This document shows positions 8,643-17,045 of a stretch of 64,000 nt of DNA, one piece after another. Below the pieces are notes generated by a model. The model made no database searches. It saw only the letters and a list, made by a program, of their open reading frames with translations, and was not told the origin of the DNA. Source of the DNA: Pseudomonas cichorii (GTDB lineage: Bacteria; Pseudomonadota; Gammaproteobacteria; Pseudomonadales; Pseudomonadaceae). The translations under genes were made by a program, and so were the position numbers. The stretch covers positions 5,756,001 through 5,820,000 of the forward strand of contig NZ_CP074349.1 in NCBI RefSeq assembly GCF_018343775.1, written 5' to 3'. Position 1 is the first letter of the stretch. Every line of letters starts with the position of its first letter.

Positions 8643-10862
8643 ATGAAAGCGTTCGGCAAAATCCTGGGACTGTTTATTCTCGGGTTGTTGCTGATCATCG
8701 TGGCTCTCGGCTTCGCCTTGACCCATCTGTTTGATCCCAACGACTACAAAGACGAGATTCGCCAACTGGCACGCGAAAAGGCAAACGTCGAGCTTACGCT
8801 CAACGGCGACATCGGCTGGAGCCTGTTTCCCTGGCTGGGCCTTGAGTTGCATGACGCCAGCGTCGCCAACCTGAGCGCGCCCACGGCGCCATTTGCCGAC
8901 CTGCAGATGCTCGGGTTATCGGTTCGTGTACTGCCGCTGTTGCGTCGTGAAGTCCAGATGAGCGATGTGCGGGTAGAAGGCCTGAACCTGCGCCTCAACC
9001 GCGATGAAAACGGCCATGGCAACTGGGAAGACATCGGCAAGCCCGCCACCGCTGCCGCGCCGACACCCGAGCAGCCTTCGGGCACAACGCCTGTACCGCC
9101 TGCGGACAAACCCTCGCGCCCCGTCAAGCTGGATATCGACAGCCTGACGGTCAATAACGCCCGGGTCGAATACAGCGATGCCCGCAAAGGCCGGACCCTC
9201 ACTGCCGAAAGCATTCAATTGAGCACCGGCGCCATCCGGGAAGCCTCGGACATCCCGGTCAAACTTACTGCGTTCCTCAGCACCAACCAGCCGGTTGTGC
9301 GCATCAGGACCGAACTGGTAGGCGACGTGCGTCTGGATCGCGCCCTCAAACGCTATCAATTTGAAGATATGCGCCTGTCGGGCGAAGCGGCTGGCGAACC
9401 CTTGCAGGGCAAGACCGTGACCTTCGCCGCTCAGGGCCAGTTGCTGGTCGACCTCGCCGCCAACATCGCGGAATGGAACAGCCTCAAGATTTCCGCCAAC
9501 CAGTTGCGCGCCCTTGGCGAGCTGCGTGCCCGCGACCTGGACAAGACTCCGCAGATCAGCGGCGGCCTTTCCATCGCCCAGCTCGATGTGCGCACTTTCT
9601 TCGACAATATCGGCCACCCGCTGCCAGCCATGGCCGACGGCGCGCTGAGCAAAGTCGAAATGGTCACCCGCCTGAACGGCACGCCGAACAGCCTGGCGCT
9701 CGAAGAACTGAACCTCAAGGTTGATGAAAGCACTTTCACGGGCCGCGTCGCCATTGACGACTTCGCCAAGCAGGCACTGCGTCTGCAACTCAAGGCCGAC
9801 ACCTTCAATGCCGATCGCTATCTCCCAGCAGAGAGCGAAGAAAGCAAAGGCGCCAAGGCGGCGCGTCAGTCAGAAGTACAAAGCGGTGAAGCCGCTGCAC
9901 TCGCGGGCAACACGCCGCTGCCGGACCAGCCTACCAAGGCGGCCTGGAGCACAGCCAAGCTGCTGCCTCTCGAGCGGCTGCGCACCCTCGACGTCCAGGC
10001 CGACCTGAACTTCGGCAAACTGACCCTCGACAAACTGCCCATCGACAATGCCGTGCTCACCACCCAGGCACAGAACGGCGTCATCAGCGTCGAAAGCCTG
10101 CGCGGCGACCTCTACAACGGCAACTTCGACATCAAGGGCAACCTCGACGCCCGCCAGGACATTCCTCTGGCCAGCGTGCAGGCCAAGGTCAACCGGGTTC
10201 CGGTCGAGCGTCTCCTGCAAAGCCAGGGGCAGACACCACCGGTCAAAGGCCTGCTGAACCTCAACAGCGACCTGACCGCCAAGGGCAACAGCGAAAAAGC
10301 CCTCGTCGACAGCCTCAACGGCACGGCCAGTTTTGTGCTCAACAATGGCCTGCTGGTCAACGCCAACCTTGAACAGCAACTGTGCCAGGGCATCTCGACC
10401 CTCAACCGTAAGACGCTCAGTGGCGAGCCTCGCGGCAAGGACACGCCCTTCCAGCAGCTCAACGGCAACCTGACCATCCGCAATGGCGTGGCCAGCAACC
10501 CTGACCTCAAGGCTCGCATCCCGGGCCTGACCGTCAACGGTAACGGCGATGTCGACCTGCGCGTGCTGGGCATGAACTATCGCCTGGGCATCATCATCGA
10601 AGGCGACAAGAGCGACATGCCGGACCCGGCCTGCGAGGTCAACCCGCGTTATGTGGGCATCGAGTGGCCAGTCCAGTGCCGAGGCCCGCTTGAACTGGGT
10701 GCCAAGGCGTGCCGTATGGACAAGGAAGGCATCGGCCAGATCGCGGCGAAGCTCGCTGGCGACCGGATCAGCGAGAAGCTCGAAGAAAAGCTGGATGAGA
10801 AGCTCGGTGACAAGGTCAATCCGGAACTCAAGGACGCCCTCAAGAACCTGTTCAAACGATGA
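8643..10862 (+). CDS. asmA: AsmA family protein
   Basis: This is a 739-residue inner-membrane-anchored periplasmic protein of the AsmA-like family, which is linked to outer-membrane lipid homeostasis and, in wider family members, to bridge-like phospholipid transport. One N-terminal membrane helix (residues about 5-28) is followed by the AsmA domain with the typical GDIGWSLFPWLGLELHDASV at residues 55-75. Low-complexity Pro/Ala segments occur near 135-160 and 400-430. The C-terminal part (about 480-700) has the AsmA_2 repeat ending in a charged tail, EKLEEKLDEKLGDKV. Its stop overlaps an ATG, leading straight into mutY. Confidence 0.92.
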   Translation: MKAFGKILGLFILGLLLIIVALGFALTHLFDPNDYKDEIRQLAREKANVELTLNGDIGWSLFPWLGLELHDASVANLSAPTAPFADLQMLGLSVRVLPLLRREVQMSDVRVEGLNLRLNRDENGHGNWEDIGKPATAAAPTPEQPSGTTPVPPADKPSRPVKLDIDSLTVNNARVEYSDARKGRTLTAESIQLSTGAIREASDIPVKLTAFLSTNQPVVRIRTELVGDVRLDRALKRYQFEDMRLSGEAAGEPLQGKTVTFAAQGQLLVDLAANIAEWNSLKISANQLRALGELRARDLDKTPQISGGLSIAQLDVRTFFDNIGHPLPAMADGALSKVEMVTRLNGTPNSLALEELNLKVDESTFTGRVAIDDFAKQALRLQLKADTFNADRYLPAESEESKGAKAARQSEVQSGEAAALAGNTPLPDQPTKAAWSTAKLLPLERLRTLDVQADLNFGKLTLDKLPIDNAVLTTQAQNGVISVESLRGDLYNGNFDIKGNLDARQDIPLASVQAKVNRVPVERLLQSQGQTPPVKGLLNLNSDLTAKGNSEKALVDSLNGTASFVLNNGLLVNANLEQQLCQGISTLNRKTLSGEPRGKDTPFQQLNGNLTIRNGVASNPDLKARIPGLTVNGNGDVDLRVLGMNYRLGIIIEGDKSDMPDPACEVNPRYVGIEWPVQCRGPLELGAKACRMDKEGIGQIAAKLAGDRISEKLEEKLDEKLGDKVNPELKDALKNLFKR

Positions 10863-10876
10863 GAGCCGATTCTGCA

Positions 10877-11944
10877 ATGCAACCCGAGCAATTCTCCCAA
10901 GCAGTACTGAACTGGTACGACCGTCATGGCAGACACGATCTGCCATGGCAACAAGGCATTACCCCGTACCGGGTGTGGGTGTCGGAAATCATGCTGCAAC
11001 AGACCCAGGTCAGCACGGTACTGAACTACTTCGACCGCTTCATGGAGGCGTTGCCCACCGTGCAGGCCCTGGCTGAAGCGCCGGAAGACGAAGTGCTGCA
11101 TCTGTGGACCGGGCTGGGTTACTACACCCGCGCCCGCAACCTGCAGAAGACGGCAAAGATAGTGGTTGCCGATCACGGCGGTGAGTTTCCTCGTGACGTG
11201 GAACAACTCACCCTGCTGCCCGGCATCGGTCTGTCGACGGCGGGCGCCATTGCCAGCCTGAGCATGGGCATTCGAGCGCCAATTCTCGACGGCAACGTCA
11301 AGCGCGTCCTTGCCCGCTACACCGCGCAGGAAGGCTACCCGGGCGAGCCCAAGGTCGCCAGGCAGCTTTGGGCCACCGCCGAGCGCTTCACGCCCCACAG
11401 CCGTGTGAACAACTACACCCAGGCGATGATGGATCTGGGCGCCACGCTCTGCACCCGCAGCAAACCCAGTTGCCTGCTGTGCCCGCTGGAGCGTGGCTGC
11501 GAAGCGCACCTGCTGGGCCTGGAAACCCGCTACCCGATTCCAAAGCCCCGCAAGACCGTCCCGCAGAAGCGCACCCTCATGCCGATGCTCGCCAACCGCG
11601 ACGGCGCGATCCTGCTTTATCGTCGCCCTTCCAGCGGTCTGTGGGGCGGTCTGTGGAGCCTGCCGGAGCTGGATGACTTCAACGACCTCAAAGACCTGGC
11701 GCTGCAACACTCACTGGAGCTGGGCCAGCATCACGAACTGCCGGGACTGGTCCACACCTTCAGCCATTTCCAGCTGAGCATCGAACCCTGGCTGGTTCAG
11801 GTCCAGGAGTCAGCCCATCACGTGGCCGAAGCCGACTGGCTCTGGTATAACCTCGCCACCCCGCCGCGCCTGGGCCTCGCCGCCCCGGTGAAAAAGCTGC
11901 TCAAACGCGCGGCCGACGTATTGAATGCAGGAGAGTCGTCATGA
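10877..11944 (+). CDS. mutY: MutY, adenine DNA glycosylase
   Basis: MutY removes adenine opposite 8-oxoguanine in base excision repair. From the ATG at 10877 the protein has 355 residues and numbering that coincides with E. coli MutY: catalytic Glu37 in VSEIMLQQT, Asp138 in ILDGNVKRV after the helix-hairpin-helix LPGIG, and the 4Fe-4S ligands Cys192, 199, 202 and 208. A C-terminal NUDIX-like 8-oxoG recognition domain covers about 225-345. An ATG at 10859, overlapping the asmA stop, would add six residues. The numbering match supports the later start. yggX follows with an ATGA overlap. Confidence 0.97.
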   Translation: MQPEQFSQAVLNWYDRHGRHDLPWQQGITPYRVWVSEIMLQQTQVSTVLNYFDRFMEALPTVQALAEAPEDEVLHLWTGLGYYTRARNLQKTAKIVVADHGGEFPRDVEQLTLLPGIGLSTAGAIASLSMGIRAPILDGNVKRVLARYTAQEGYPGEPKVARQLWATAERFTPHSRVNNYTQAMMDLGATLCTRSKPSCLLCPLERGCEAHLLGLETRYPIPKPRKTVPQKRTLMPMLANRDGAILLYRRPSSGLWGGLWSLPELDDFNDLKDLALQHSLELGQHHELPGLVHTFSHFQLSIEPWLVQVQESAHHVAEADWLWYNLATPPRLGLAAPVKKLLKRAADVLNAGESS

Positions 11945-12213
11945 CCCGCACCGTAATGTGCCGCAAATACAAAGAAGAACTGCCTGGCCTGGAACGCGCT
12001 CCGTATCCGGGTGCCAAGGGCGAAGACATTTTCAACAACGTCTCGCAGAAAGCCTGGGCAGACTGGCAGAAACACCAGACCCTGCTCATCAACGAACGTC
12101 GCCTGAACATGATGAACGCCGAAGACCGGAAATTCCTCCAGACCGAGATGGACAAGTTCCTTTCCGGCGAGGAATACGCCAAGGCCGAAGGCTACGTTCC
12201 CCCCGAGAAATAA
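11941..12213 (+). CDS. yggX: YggX, Fe(2+)-trafficking / oxidative damage protection protein
   Basis: This is a 90-residue cytoplasmic protein. YggX protects Fe-S clusters from oxidative damage and helps iron supply. The family's N terminus is seen as [20 protein letters not shown] with the conserved cysteine at residue 7, followed by YPGAKG, the [14 protein letters not shown] helix near 40-52, and [13 protein letters not shown]. Its ATG overlaps the mutY stop (ATGA). mutY-yggX pairing is conserved in many gammaproteobacteria and fits, since MutY itself carries a 4Fe-4S cluster. Confidence 0.96.
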   Translation: MTRTVMCRKYKEELPGLERAPYPGAKGEDIFNNVSQKAWADWQKHQTLLINERRLNMMNAEDRKFLQTEMDKFLSGEEYAKAEGYVPPEK

Positions 12214-12276
12214 AGCGTTTCCAGCAATGAAGGTCGTAAGCGTCGGTAATAATTCAAATTTTTTTCAACATGACGC

Positions 12277-12305
12277 TTGACGACCTCCTGAAAAACACGT
12301 CTAAT
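12277..12305 (+). promoter_or_regulatory. sigma-70 promoter of tRNA-Phe
   Basis: TTGACG at 12277-12282 and TCTAAT at 12300-12305 are separated by 17 bases, with a GC-rich stretch right after the -10. The mature tRNA starts 11 bases downstream. The GC-rich discriminator is typical of stringently controlled stable RNA promoters. Confidence 0.75.
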
Positions 12306-12315
12306 GCGCCCCGTT

Positions 12316-12391
12316 GCCCAGATAGCTCAGTCGGTAGAGCAGGGGATTGAAAATCCCCGTGTCGGCGGTTCGATTCCGTCTCTGGGCACCA
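12316..12391 (+). tRNA. tRNA-Phe (GAA)
   Basis: This is a 76-base cloverleaf with CCA encoded. The acceptor GCCCAGA pairs with TCTGGGC, the D arm is GCTC...GAGC, the anticodon stem GGGGA/TCCCC has loop TTGAAAA carrying GAA at 12349-12351, and the T arm is GGCGGTTCGATTCCGTC. The 3' end, from 12361, is repeated at 15121-15150, marking this tRNA as the integration site of the adjoining islet. Confidence 0.97.
12361..12391 (+). repeat. attL-like copy of the tRNA-Phe 3' end
   Basis: These are the last 31 bases of the tRNA, GTCGGCGGTTCGATTCCGTC plus TCTGGGCACCA. The partner at 15121-15150 has the same sequence with one G missing (TCTGGCACCA). Such tRNA 3'-end duplications are the signature of tyrosine-integrase insertion. 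Confidence 0.9.
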
Positions 12392-12400
12392 AAACATCTA

Positions 12401-12437
12401 AACCCCTGAAGCTTCAAGGCTTCAGGGGTTTTTTGTT
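12401..12437 (+). terminator. rho-independent terminator after tRNA-Phe
   Basis: AACCCCTGAAG at 12401-12411 pairs with CTTCAGGGGTT at 12420-12430 and is followed by TTTTG TTT. Because it lies inside the islet boundary repeats, it was probably brought in by the islet to end transcription of the restored tRNA. Confidence 0.85.
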
Positions 12438-12542
12438 TGCGCCAGATATACCAAGCCTGCCTAACTGGTACACAAAGGCGGTACACATGGCATCTCACAG
12501 CCGTATCATAATCGGATCAACAGCCCCCGGTTTCGTGCGCTC

Positions 12543-13110
12543 ATGGCTCAACGCTTCAAGCATTATCAAATGGTATCTTCTACCTCCATCGTCGTGTACC
12601 TGAAGACCTACGCCCCGCCTTGGGACGAGAATACAAACGTTCATTGCAAACCCGAGACGCCAACGAGGCGAAGGGAAGCATGCGGCTGAGTGGATTAAAT
12701 CCGAGGAAGCGTTTGCCCTAGCACGTGCTCAACTCTCTGGTGCTGAGATACTCAGCGCGAAGGATGTGCAGCAGTTGGCTGCTCTATGGTTTCACCGTGA
12801 ACTTGACGAGCTGGAACAGTCCGGCAAATTCCGAAAGGTACTAGTACCCGGTGACGCTGTAGAGCTGGAGACACCGCTCAGCCTTAAGCAACATCAGGAA
12901 TGATTGAGCATCCGTGAAGCGCTGGAGGAGGGCTACAAGACTGACTGGCGAGCCGTGATCCAGCCTCACATGCTTCGCGCCTTAAAAGCAGAGAACATCC
13001 CGGCACCTGCCAAGGATTCACCTGCCTTAGACTCGCTCACTGGCGCATTCAAAAAGCACTTACTCAAGCTGTCGGACATCGCCAAGAGACGAGGGAGACT
13101 GGAGCGCTAC
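12543..13110 (+). pseudogene. degenerate tyrosine integrase (N-terminal part)
   Basis: Conceptual translation gives a start MAQRFKHY, then after a one-base frameshift near 12569 NGIFYLHRRVPEDLRPALGR and RSLQTRDANEAK, the N-terminal signature of tyrosine integrases with an SAM-like arm domain. A second frameshift near 12676 opens HAAEWIKSEEAFALARAQL, an in-frame TGA sits at 12901, and the frame continues SIREALEEGYKTDW to about 13110. The catalytic domain with its R-H-R-Y residues is absent. At least three lesions plus truncation make it non-functional. Its place next to tRNA-Phe fits the islet's own integrase. Confidence 0.75.
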
Positions 13111-13528
13111 GGCAGACGTGCTCAGCAAGTGGAGTACATTTTCGCAGCCTGCGTAGCTTGGCAAATCGGCGCATTTTTGTCTAAGGACTCCTCAAGTCGC
13201 ATTTCAGCTACAAGATCCCGAGCAACTTCCTCATCGATTGATGCTGCCATTAGCTTGCCGTACTCCTCACCCTTCCGCTCGTGCTGCTCAGAGAGGCGAG
13301 CAGCCTTCTCCTTTCGATTATAAAAGCAAAGAGCTGCTAGGCAGCAGGGGTGATACTCAGCAGGTTCTTGACGATCTACTTGCGCTGACTTTCAAAGCAA
13401 TGGCAATCTGCCTACCGTATTGGTTTCCAAGCACGCGAACCAAGGGACCGCCGATGACAGCTCCATACCGCACTCCATATCGGTAGCGGCGCTGTCAACT
13501 TTGACCGGTTTTATCAATGGAGTTTTAA
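13111..13528. other. unassigned islet DNA between integrase remnant and HEPN module
   Basis: No intact gene is recognised. On the minus strand about 13190-13330 reads as a charged helical fragment (RKEKAARLSEQHERKGEEYG) without start or family, perhaps another gene remnant. The last 30 bases hold the start region of the next operon: TTATCAATGGAGTTTTAA contains a GGAG about seven bases before its ATG. Confidence 0.4.
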
Positions 13529-14146
13529 ATGACCGCCAAAATCCGCGTAAATTTGAAGGACGGACTTCTAGAAGCCGAAGGTTCAGAAGCTTTTATTGAG
13601 AAATTATACTCCGACTTCAAAGAACTAATAAGCTTCCATCAGCAGCCCATAGCTGCGAACAGAATGGAATTGCTGACTTCCGAAACCTCAACAACCGCAG
13701 TATCTGCAGTCGCCGCCGATGTAGCAGCACTCAAGGCACCAACAAAAACTGAAACTCAAAAGCCGAAGGCCAAGGCTAAAAAAAGCAACTCGACTGAGCC
13801 AACACTTCTAAAAGACTTAAATCTGGCGGGCAACGAAAGCTACCAAGGCCTGCGAGAGTTCTACTCCAAATACTCAACAAAAACAAATATGGAAAGAAAC
13901 TTAGTCTTCACATACTACTTAACTAAAATCATGTCAATTGGCGGAGTCAGCGCTAGTCACATATTCAGCTGCTATCGGCACATCGCAGGAATCAAGATCC
14001 CTGGGAACTTAAAACAAAGCCTGTATGATACTAGCGCAAAAGGCTGGCTATCAATCGCATCCATAGAAGACGATATTAGTGTTTCTATTCTAGGCATAAA
14101 TCATATTGAACATGACCTTCCGAAATCTGGGGATAGCCTGGCATGA
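13529..14146 (+). CDS. unknown protein, first gene of HEPN module
   Basis: This is a 205-residue protein of no family I can name. Residues 1-40 form a beta-rich start followed by a helix (RVNLKDGLLEAEGSEAFIEKL). Residues 60-95 are a low-complexity Ala/Lys/Thr linker, and residues about 98-195 look like a compact helical, winged-helix-like domain (NLVFTYYLTKIMSIGGVSAS then IFSCYRHIAGIKIP). GGAG lies eight bases upstream of the ATG. Its stop overlaps the start of the HEPN protein (ATGA), so the two are coupled and probably work together, this one perhaps as sensor, regulator or antitoxin. The DNA is much more AT-rich than the surrounding core. Confidence 0.65.
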   Translation: MTAKIRVNLKDGLLEAEGSEAFIEKLYSDFKELISFHQQPIAANRMELLTSETSTTAVSAVAADVAALKAPTKTETQKPKAKAKKSNSTEPTLLKDLNLAGNESYQGLREFYSKYSTKTNMERNLVFTYYLTKIMSIGGVSASHIFSCYRHIAGIKIPGNLKQSLYDTSAKGWLSIASIEDDISVSILGINHIEHDLPKSGDSLA

Positions 14147-14913
14147 AGGAAAGCCTCGACTCTTTTCTACTGTTAGTTCCGCAGCATGAGTCGTGCTCTC
14201 CTGCGGACATGATTGATTACTTTGTATATTTTTTAACCGTAATAACTGGACAGGAAACTGTCAAACCTTCTGAGGTAGACGCCTGCTTCACATCATCCAG
14301 ACTACAAAAATATTCGAATATATCAGCATACCTCAGTAGAAACTCAAAAAAATCAAAGGGCAAAAAATCGAAATTCATTAAACTCAAGGAGGGCTACCAA
14401 CTTGAGCGAAGTCGACAAGTCGAACTTCAACACGACCTCCATAGCGGGCCTGCAAAGCTTGAAACCAGTTTTCTGCTACGATCATTACTTGAAAGAATGA
14501 CTAGCAAAAGCCAGCAACTATTTCTACAAGAGGCCATTGAGTGCTATGAAATAGGCGCAAGGAGGGCGGCCGTAGTATTGGTTTGGATTCTGGTTATTCA
14601 CCACCTTTATGATCATATCACCAAAAACAGCCTAACTGAATTCAACACTGCGCTATCCAAAAACACAGATAAAAGAATAAAAATCACATCAATTGAAAAG
14701 CATGATGACTTCAGTGAAATTCCCGAGGGGAAATTCATAGAGCTCGCTCGCTCCGCAGGCATTATTTCAAATGACGTTCGCAAAATCCTAGATAACAAAT
14801 TAGGCACGAGAAATACTTATGCACATCCTTCAGGCGTTTCCATTTCGGAAGTAAAGGTAAATGACTTTATCATTGATCTTGTAGAAAATGTAATACTCAA
14901 ATACTCCAGTTGA
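14143..14913 (+). CDS. HEPN-like protein with RNxxxH motif, putative RNase effector
   Basis: This is a 256-residue protein. The C-terminal third holds helices flanking GTRNTYAHPSG, with Arg223 and His228 spaced as in the Rx4H (RNxxxH) motif of HEPN ribonucleases such as RnlA and PrrC. A central helix, ECYEIGARRAAVVLVWILV near residues 128-146, is hydrophobic as in HEPN bundles. The N-terminal half is mixed and Lys/Ser-rich near 65-80 and is unassigned. It overlaps the preceding gene by four bases. HEPN proteins commonly act as toxins in defence or abortive infection. Assignment rests on one motif plus helical context, so function is inferred. Confidence 0.6.
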   Translation: MKESLDSFLLLVPQHESCSPADMIDYFVYFLTVITGQETVKPSEVDACFTSSRLQKYSNISAYLSRNSKKSKGKKSKFIKLKEGYQLERSRQVELQHDLHSGPAKLETSFLLRSLLERMTSKSQQLFLQEAIECYEIGARRAAVVLVWILVIHHLYDHITKNSLTEFNTALSKNTDKRIKITSIEKHDDFSEIPEGKFIELARSAGIISNDVRKILDNKLGTRNTYAHPSGVSISEVKVNDFIIDLVENVILKYSS

Positions 14914-15120
14914 GTATCGATCACAAACTGGCGGGCACTTGGAATACTCCGCTCTGCTCCTGCCTGCTTTCAACATAACGGCTCCGGCGACCCCGTTCAA
15001 ACGGACCAAAAATGCTAAAGCGGCAGTCAGTTGAGGTAGGTACACGGACCAGGTACACAAGCTACCTTCAAAGCACGCTAACAGACCTGTATTTACAGGG
15101 CTTGGCCATTGATGCAACAA

Positions 15121-15150
15121 GTCGGCGGTTCGATTCCGTCTCTGGCACCA
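15121..15150 (+). repeat. attR-like repeat of the tRNA-Phe 3' end
   Basis: This copy of the tRNA-Phe 3' end (GTCGGCGGTTCGATTCCGTC then TCTGGCACCA) lacks one G of the original. It is not part of a foldable tRNA. It marks the distal boundary of the HEPN islet. The 14914-15120 stretch before it shows no gene. Confidence 0.9.
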
Positions 15151-15160
15151 TTAATTAGAT

Positions 15161-15207
15161 TCAGGCGGTGTCAAAGTCATCTGAAAAACAGAAACCCGCC
15201 TAGTGCG
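15161..15207 (+). repeat. direct repeat copy 1 (damaged terminator unit)
   Basis: CAGGCGGTGTCAAAGTCATC through CCGCCTAGTGCG is nearly identical to 16716-16760. Here the second terminator arm is damaged (GTGCGTTTCTTTG instead of GTGCGGGTTTTTTG). It lies just outside the attR, so it may be the original sequence downstream of tRNA-Phe. From here to 15445 no gene is seen. Confidence 0.75.
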
Positions 15208-15445
15208 TTTCTTTGCTTTCTACAATTCCCAACTGTTGCCTTGCAAACGCCCCTTGAATGACCAACACCAGCCGTTTCAAGGTCAGGCTTTAGCGAAACA
15301 GCGACATGCGGTCTAGGCAAGCATCGATTACTTTACGCACAAGCTGCATTGAGTTGAAATGCAATCTGCCCGCTCCCCCTATATGCTGTTCATAGCGCCG
15401 AAAATGAATGTTGGCGCACTCAATATATTAAAAGGAGCGTGCTTC

Positions 15446-16009
15446 ATGCATATGGGCTTTCGATTTTTCGCTGTGTTTGCCTACGTGGTAATTGCTGGTT
15501 GTACAGGAGGAAAAGCAGTCCCGAGAGACACGGCTGTCGTCACGGTATCCGCCTATGGCCCTGATCTATTCGGTAAGCACTCCCACGGTGTAGGGGGGCG
15601 TTTGGATGTCCTAGAGTCTTCGGAAGGGGTAACGGAACTCAGCTATCCCCCTATGGATTTGCGCTCCTGTAACGAATCCAATACTGCCTGCTCCTTGGGT
15701 ATCGGGGTGGTTAACGGGAGCGCCCAAATCATTTCGTCGAATGCAACCGGAGCGACACTGGCAATCAACCTGAACTATCAGGTGGGGCGGAGTTACTCGC
15801 TCAACGTAAATGGCCACACATTCAAGCAAGAGATACCACCTGATGTGCAAACATTGCATGCCAACCAGACGATCTCGAAGAGAATCGAGGTGGCCTATGG
15901 GGAAGTCGTGCATCTGCCTCTTCCACACGGAGTAGATGTCGCGGTGTGTGCCCAGAAGCATTATGCGGGAGAAATCATGCCAGATCGAAGCGTATGCCAA
16001 GGGTATTGA
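15446..16009 (+). CDS. putative lipoprotein of unknown function
   Basis: This is a 187-residue exported protein. From the ATG at 15446, which has AAGGAG ten bases upstream, it starts MHMGFRFFAVFAYVVIAGC, a type II signal peptide with lipobox VIAGC. The mature protein would be anchored by the cysteine at residue 19. The rest is beta-rich and carries several cysteines (RSCNESNTACSLG near residue 75, DVAVCAQKHY near 170), perhaps disulfides. No family is recognised. It sits between two copies of a direct repeat, so it belongs to accessory DNA beside the tRNA-Phe islet. Confidence 0.65.
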   Translation: MHMGFRFFAVFAYVVIAGCTGGKAVPRDTAVVTVSAYGPDLFGKHSHGVGGRLDVLESSEGVTELSYPPMDLRSCNESNTACSLGIGVVNGSAQIISSNATGATLAINLNYQVGRSYSLNVNGHTFKQEIPPDVQTLHANQTISKRIEVAYGEVVHLPLPHGVDVAVCAQKHYAGEIMPDRSVCQGY

Positions 16010-16305
16010 TAACATAGCGAAGGGTTCAGGGAGACATCACCCATCGGTGTCAGTCGCTCCGCATGGGTGAAAACCATAACAGTACAAAGTCAAATACGCA
16101 CGGCGGGAATGCATTCTGATGCGTACAACAGCAAGTTCGCGCCAAGGTTCGCAACCTCCAAGGCGCTAATCAGACCGTCCGCCTGCTATCGAAGCCATAG
16201 TGCCAGACGCTAGTTTCCAGGGTTTTGCATCACATCGGGTACTATCCAAGCCTGCAGTCACTGCAATCACTCGACAGTCATGTCAAATCAGTCAATGGGG
16301 ATAGA

Positions 16306-16665
16306 ATGAGTACTGAGAAATGTGCATTGGTTCACTTAACGCTCTTCAAACACAGTACGGAATCATTTTTAGCCGCTCTTGATGAGGCGGATATTCCTCA
16401 TGGCCCCATCCGTATGTTCTCAAGCGCTCCTCAAAACTCAGGGCTTGTCGAAGCAATTTCAGCTTTATCTGAAGCGATGCCTTGGAATGCAATCGCGAAG
16501 GTAATAATTGCATGGATTGAGGCAAGAAAAAGCCGAGAAGTCATCATCTATACGGAGGCTGGTGAGTCTTTCCACGCAAAGGGTTACTCGGCATCAGATG
16601 TTCAAAAGTTACTCCAGATTTCCACGAACGTTGCCATTATTGATACCAAGCCTGTTGATGAGTAA
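16306..16665 (+). CDS. small unknown protein
   Basis: This is a 119-residue protein from the ATG at 16306, which has GGGGATAG just upstream; the frame is open 27 codons earlier without a better start. The central part has an amphipathic helix, PWNAIAKVIIAWIEARKSRE. It is followed by a beta hairpin, VIIYTEAGESFHAKGYSASD, and a closing helix. This helix-hairpin-helix layout resembles the small EACC1-type effector-associated domains found with NTPase conflict systems, but the similarity is by eye and weak. It lies in the repeat-bounded accessory segment with the lipoprotein. Function unknown. Confidence 0.5.
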   Translation: MSTEKCALVHLTLFKHSTESFLAALDEADIPHGPIRMFSSAPQNSGLVEAISALSEAMPWNAIAKVIIAWIEARKSREVIIYTEAGESFHAKGYSASDVQKLLQISTNVAIIDTKPVDE

Positions 16666-16715
16666 TGACGACTTGCCTTGCCTGTACCTTTAGGCGTCCT
16701 CTATGGAATGTGAGA

Positions 16716-16766
16716 CAGGTGGTGTCAAAGCCATCTGAAAACAGAAACCCGCCTAGTGCGGGTTTT
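16716..16766 (+). repeat. direct repeat copy 2 with intact terminator
   Basis: CAGGTGGTGTCAAAGCCATC continues as in the copy at 15161. It ends in a working rho-independent terminator: AACCCGC at 16746-16752, GCGGGTT at 16758-16764, then T's. The two copies flank the lipoprotein and the small gene at 16306. 16767-17002 shows no supported gene. Confidence 0.75.
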
Positions 16767-17002
16767 TTGTTGTCCGGAACTTTTCATTGCCCGAAATCAT
16801 GCCTGACAGACGCGCCGGAATGAAAAGCGTAGGACACCGCCCTTTCGTAGCGCCCCCAAATCCCCTTCTTGGCTCAGAGCTGTCTTTATTCGCCAGCAAG
16901 GCAATCAAGCCAGTTTCCTTGCACACCTACAGACCTATAGTCACGCCCTTCGAGAAAAAGCTTTCCAATCGTGTGATTGGAGTTTCAATTGACTCAAAGG
17001 GG

Positions 17003-17040
17003 TTGCGCTCTAGCCAAGCACAACCTATAAATATTATAGG
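17003..17040 (+). promoter_or_regulatory. promoter with overlapping palindromic operator of the DUF4258/HTH operon
   Basis: TTGCGC at 17003-17008 and TATAAA at 17026-17031 are spaced by 17 bases. The -10 lies inside the perfect palindrome CCTATAA-ATA-TTATAGG (17024-17040), which ends five bases before the ATG of the first gene. The arrangement suits autorepression by one of the HTH proteins encoded downstream. Confidence 0.65.
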
Positions 17041-17045
17041 TCGCC

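Larger units (their letters stand above)
12392..15150. mobile_element. 2.76-kb tRNA-Phe islet with HEPN module (degenerate integrative element)
   Basis: This segment lies between the tRNA-Phe 3' end and its repeat at 15121-15150. It contains a degenerate tyrosine integrase next to the tRNA (12543 to about 13110), an unassigned stretch, and an intact two-gene operon (13529-14913) that is far more AT-rich than the neighbouring asmA-mutY DNA. With the integrase destroyed, the islet is probably no longer self-mobile. The remaining intact cargo suggests selection for the two-gene module. Confidence 0.8.
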
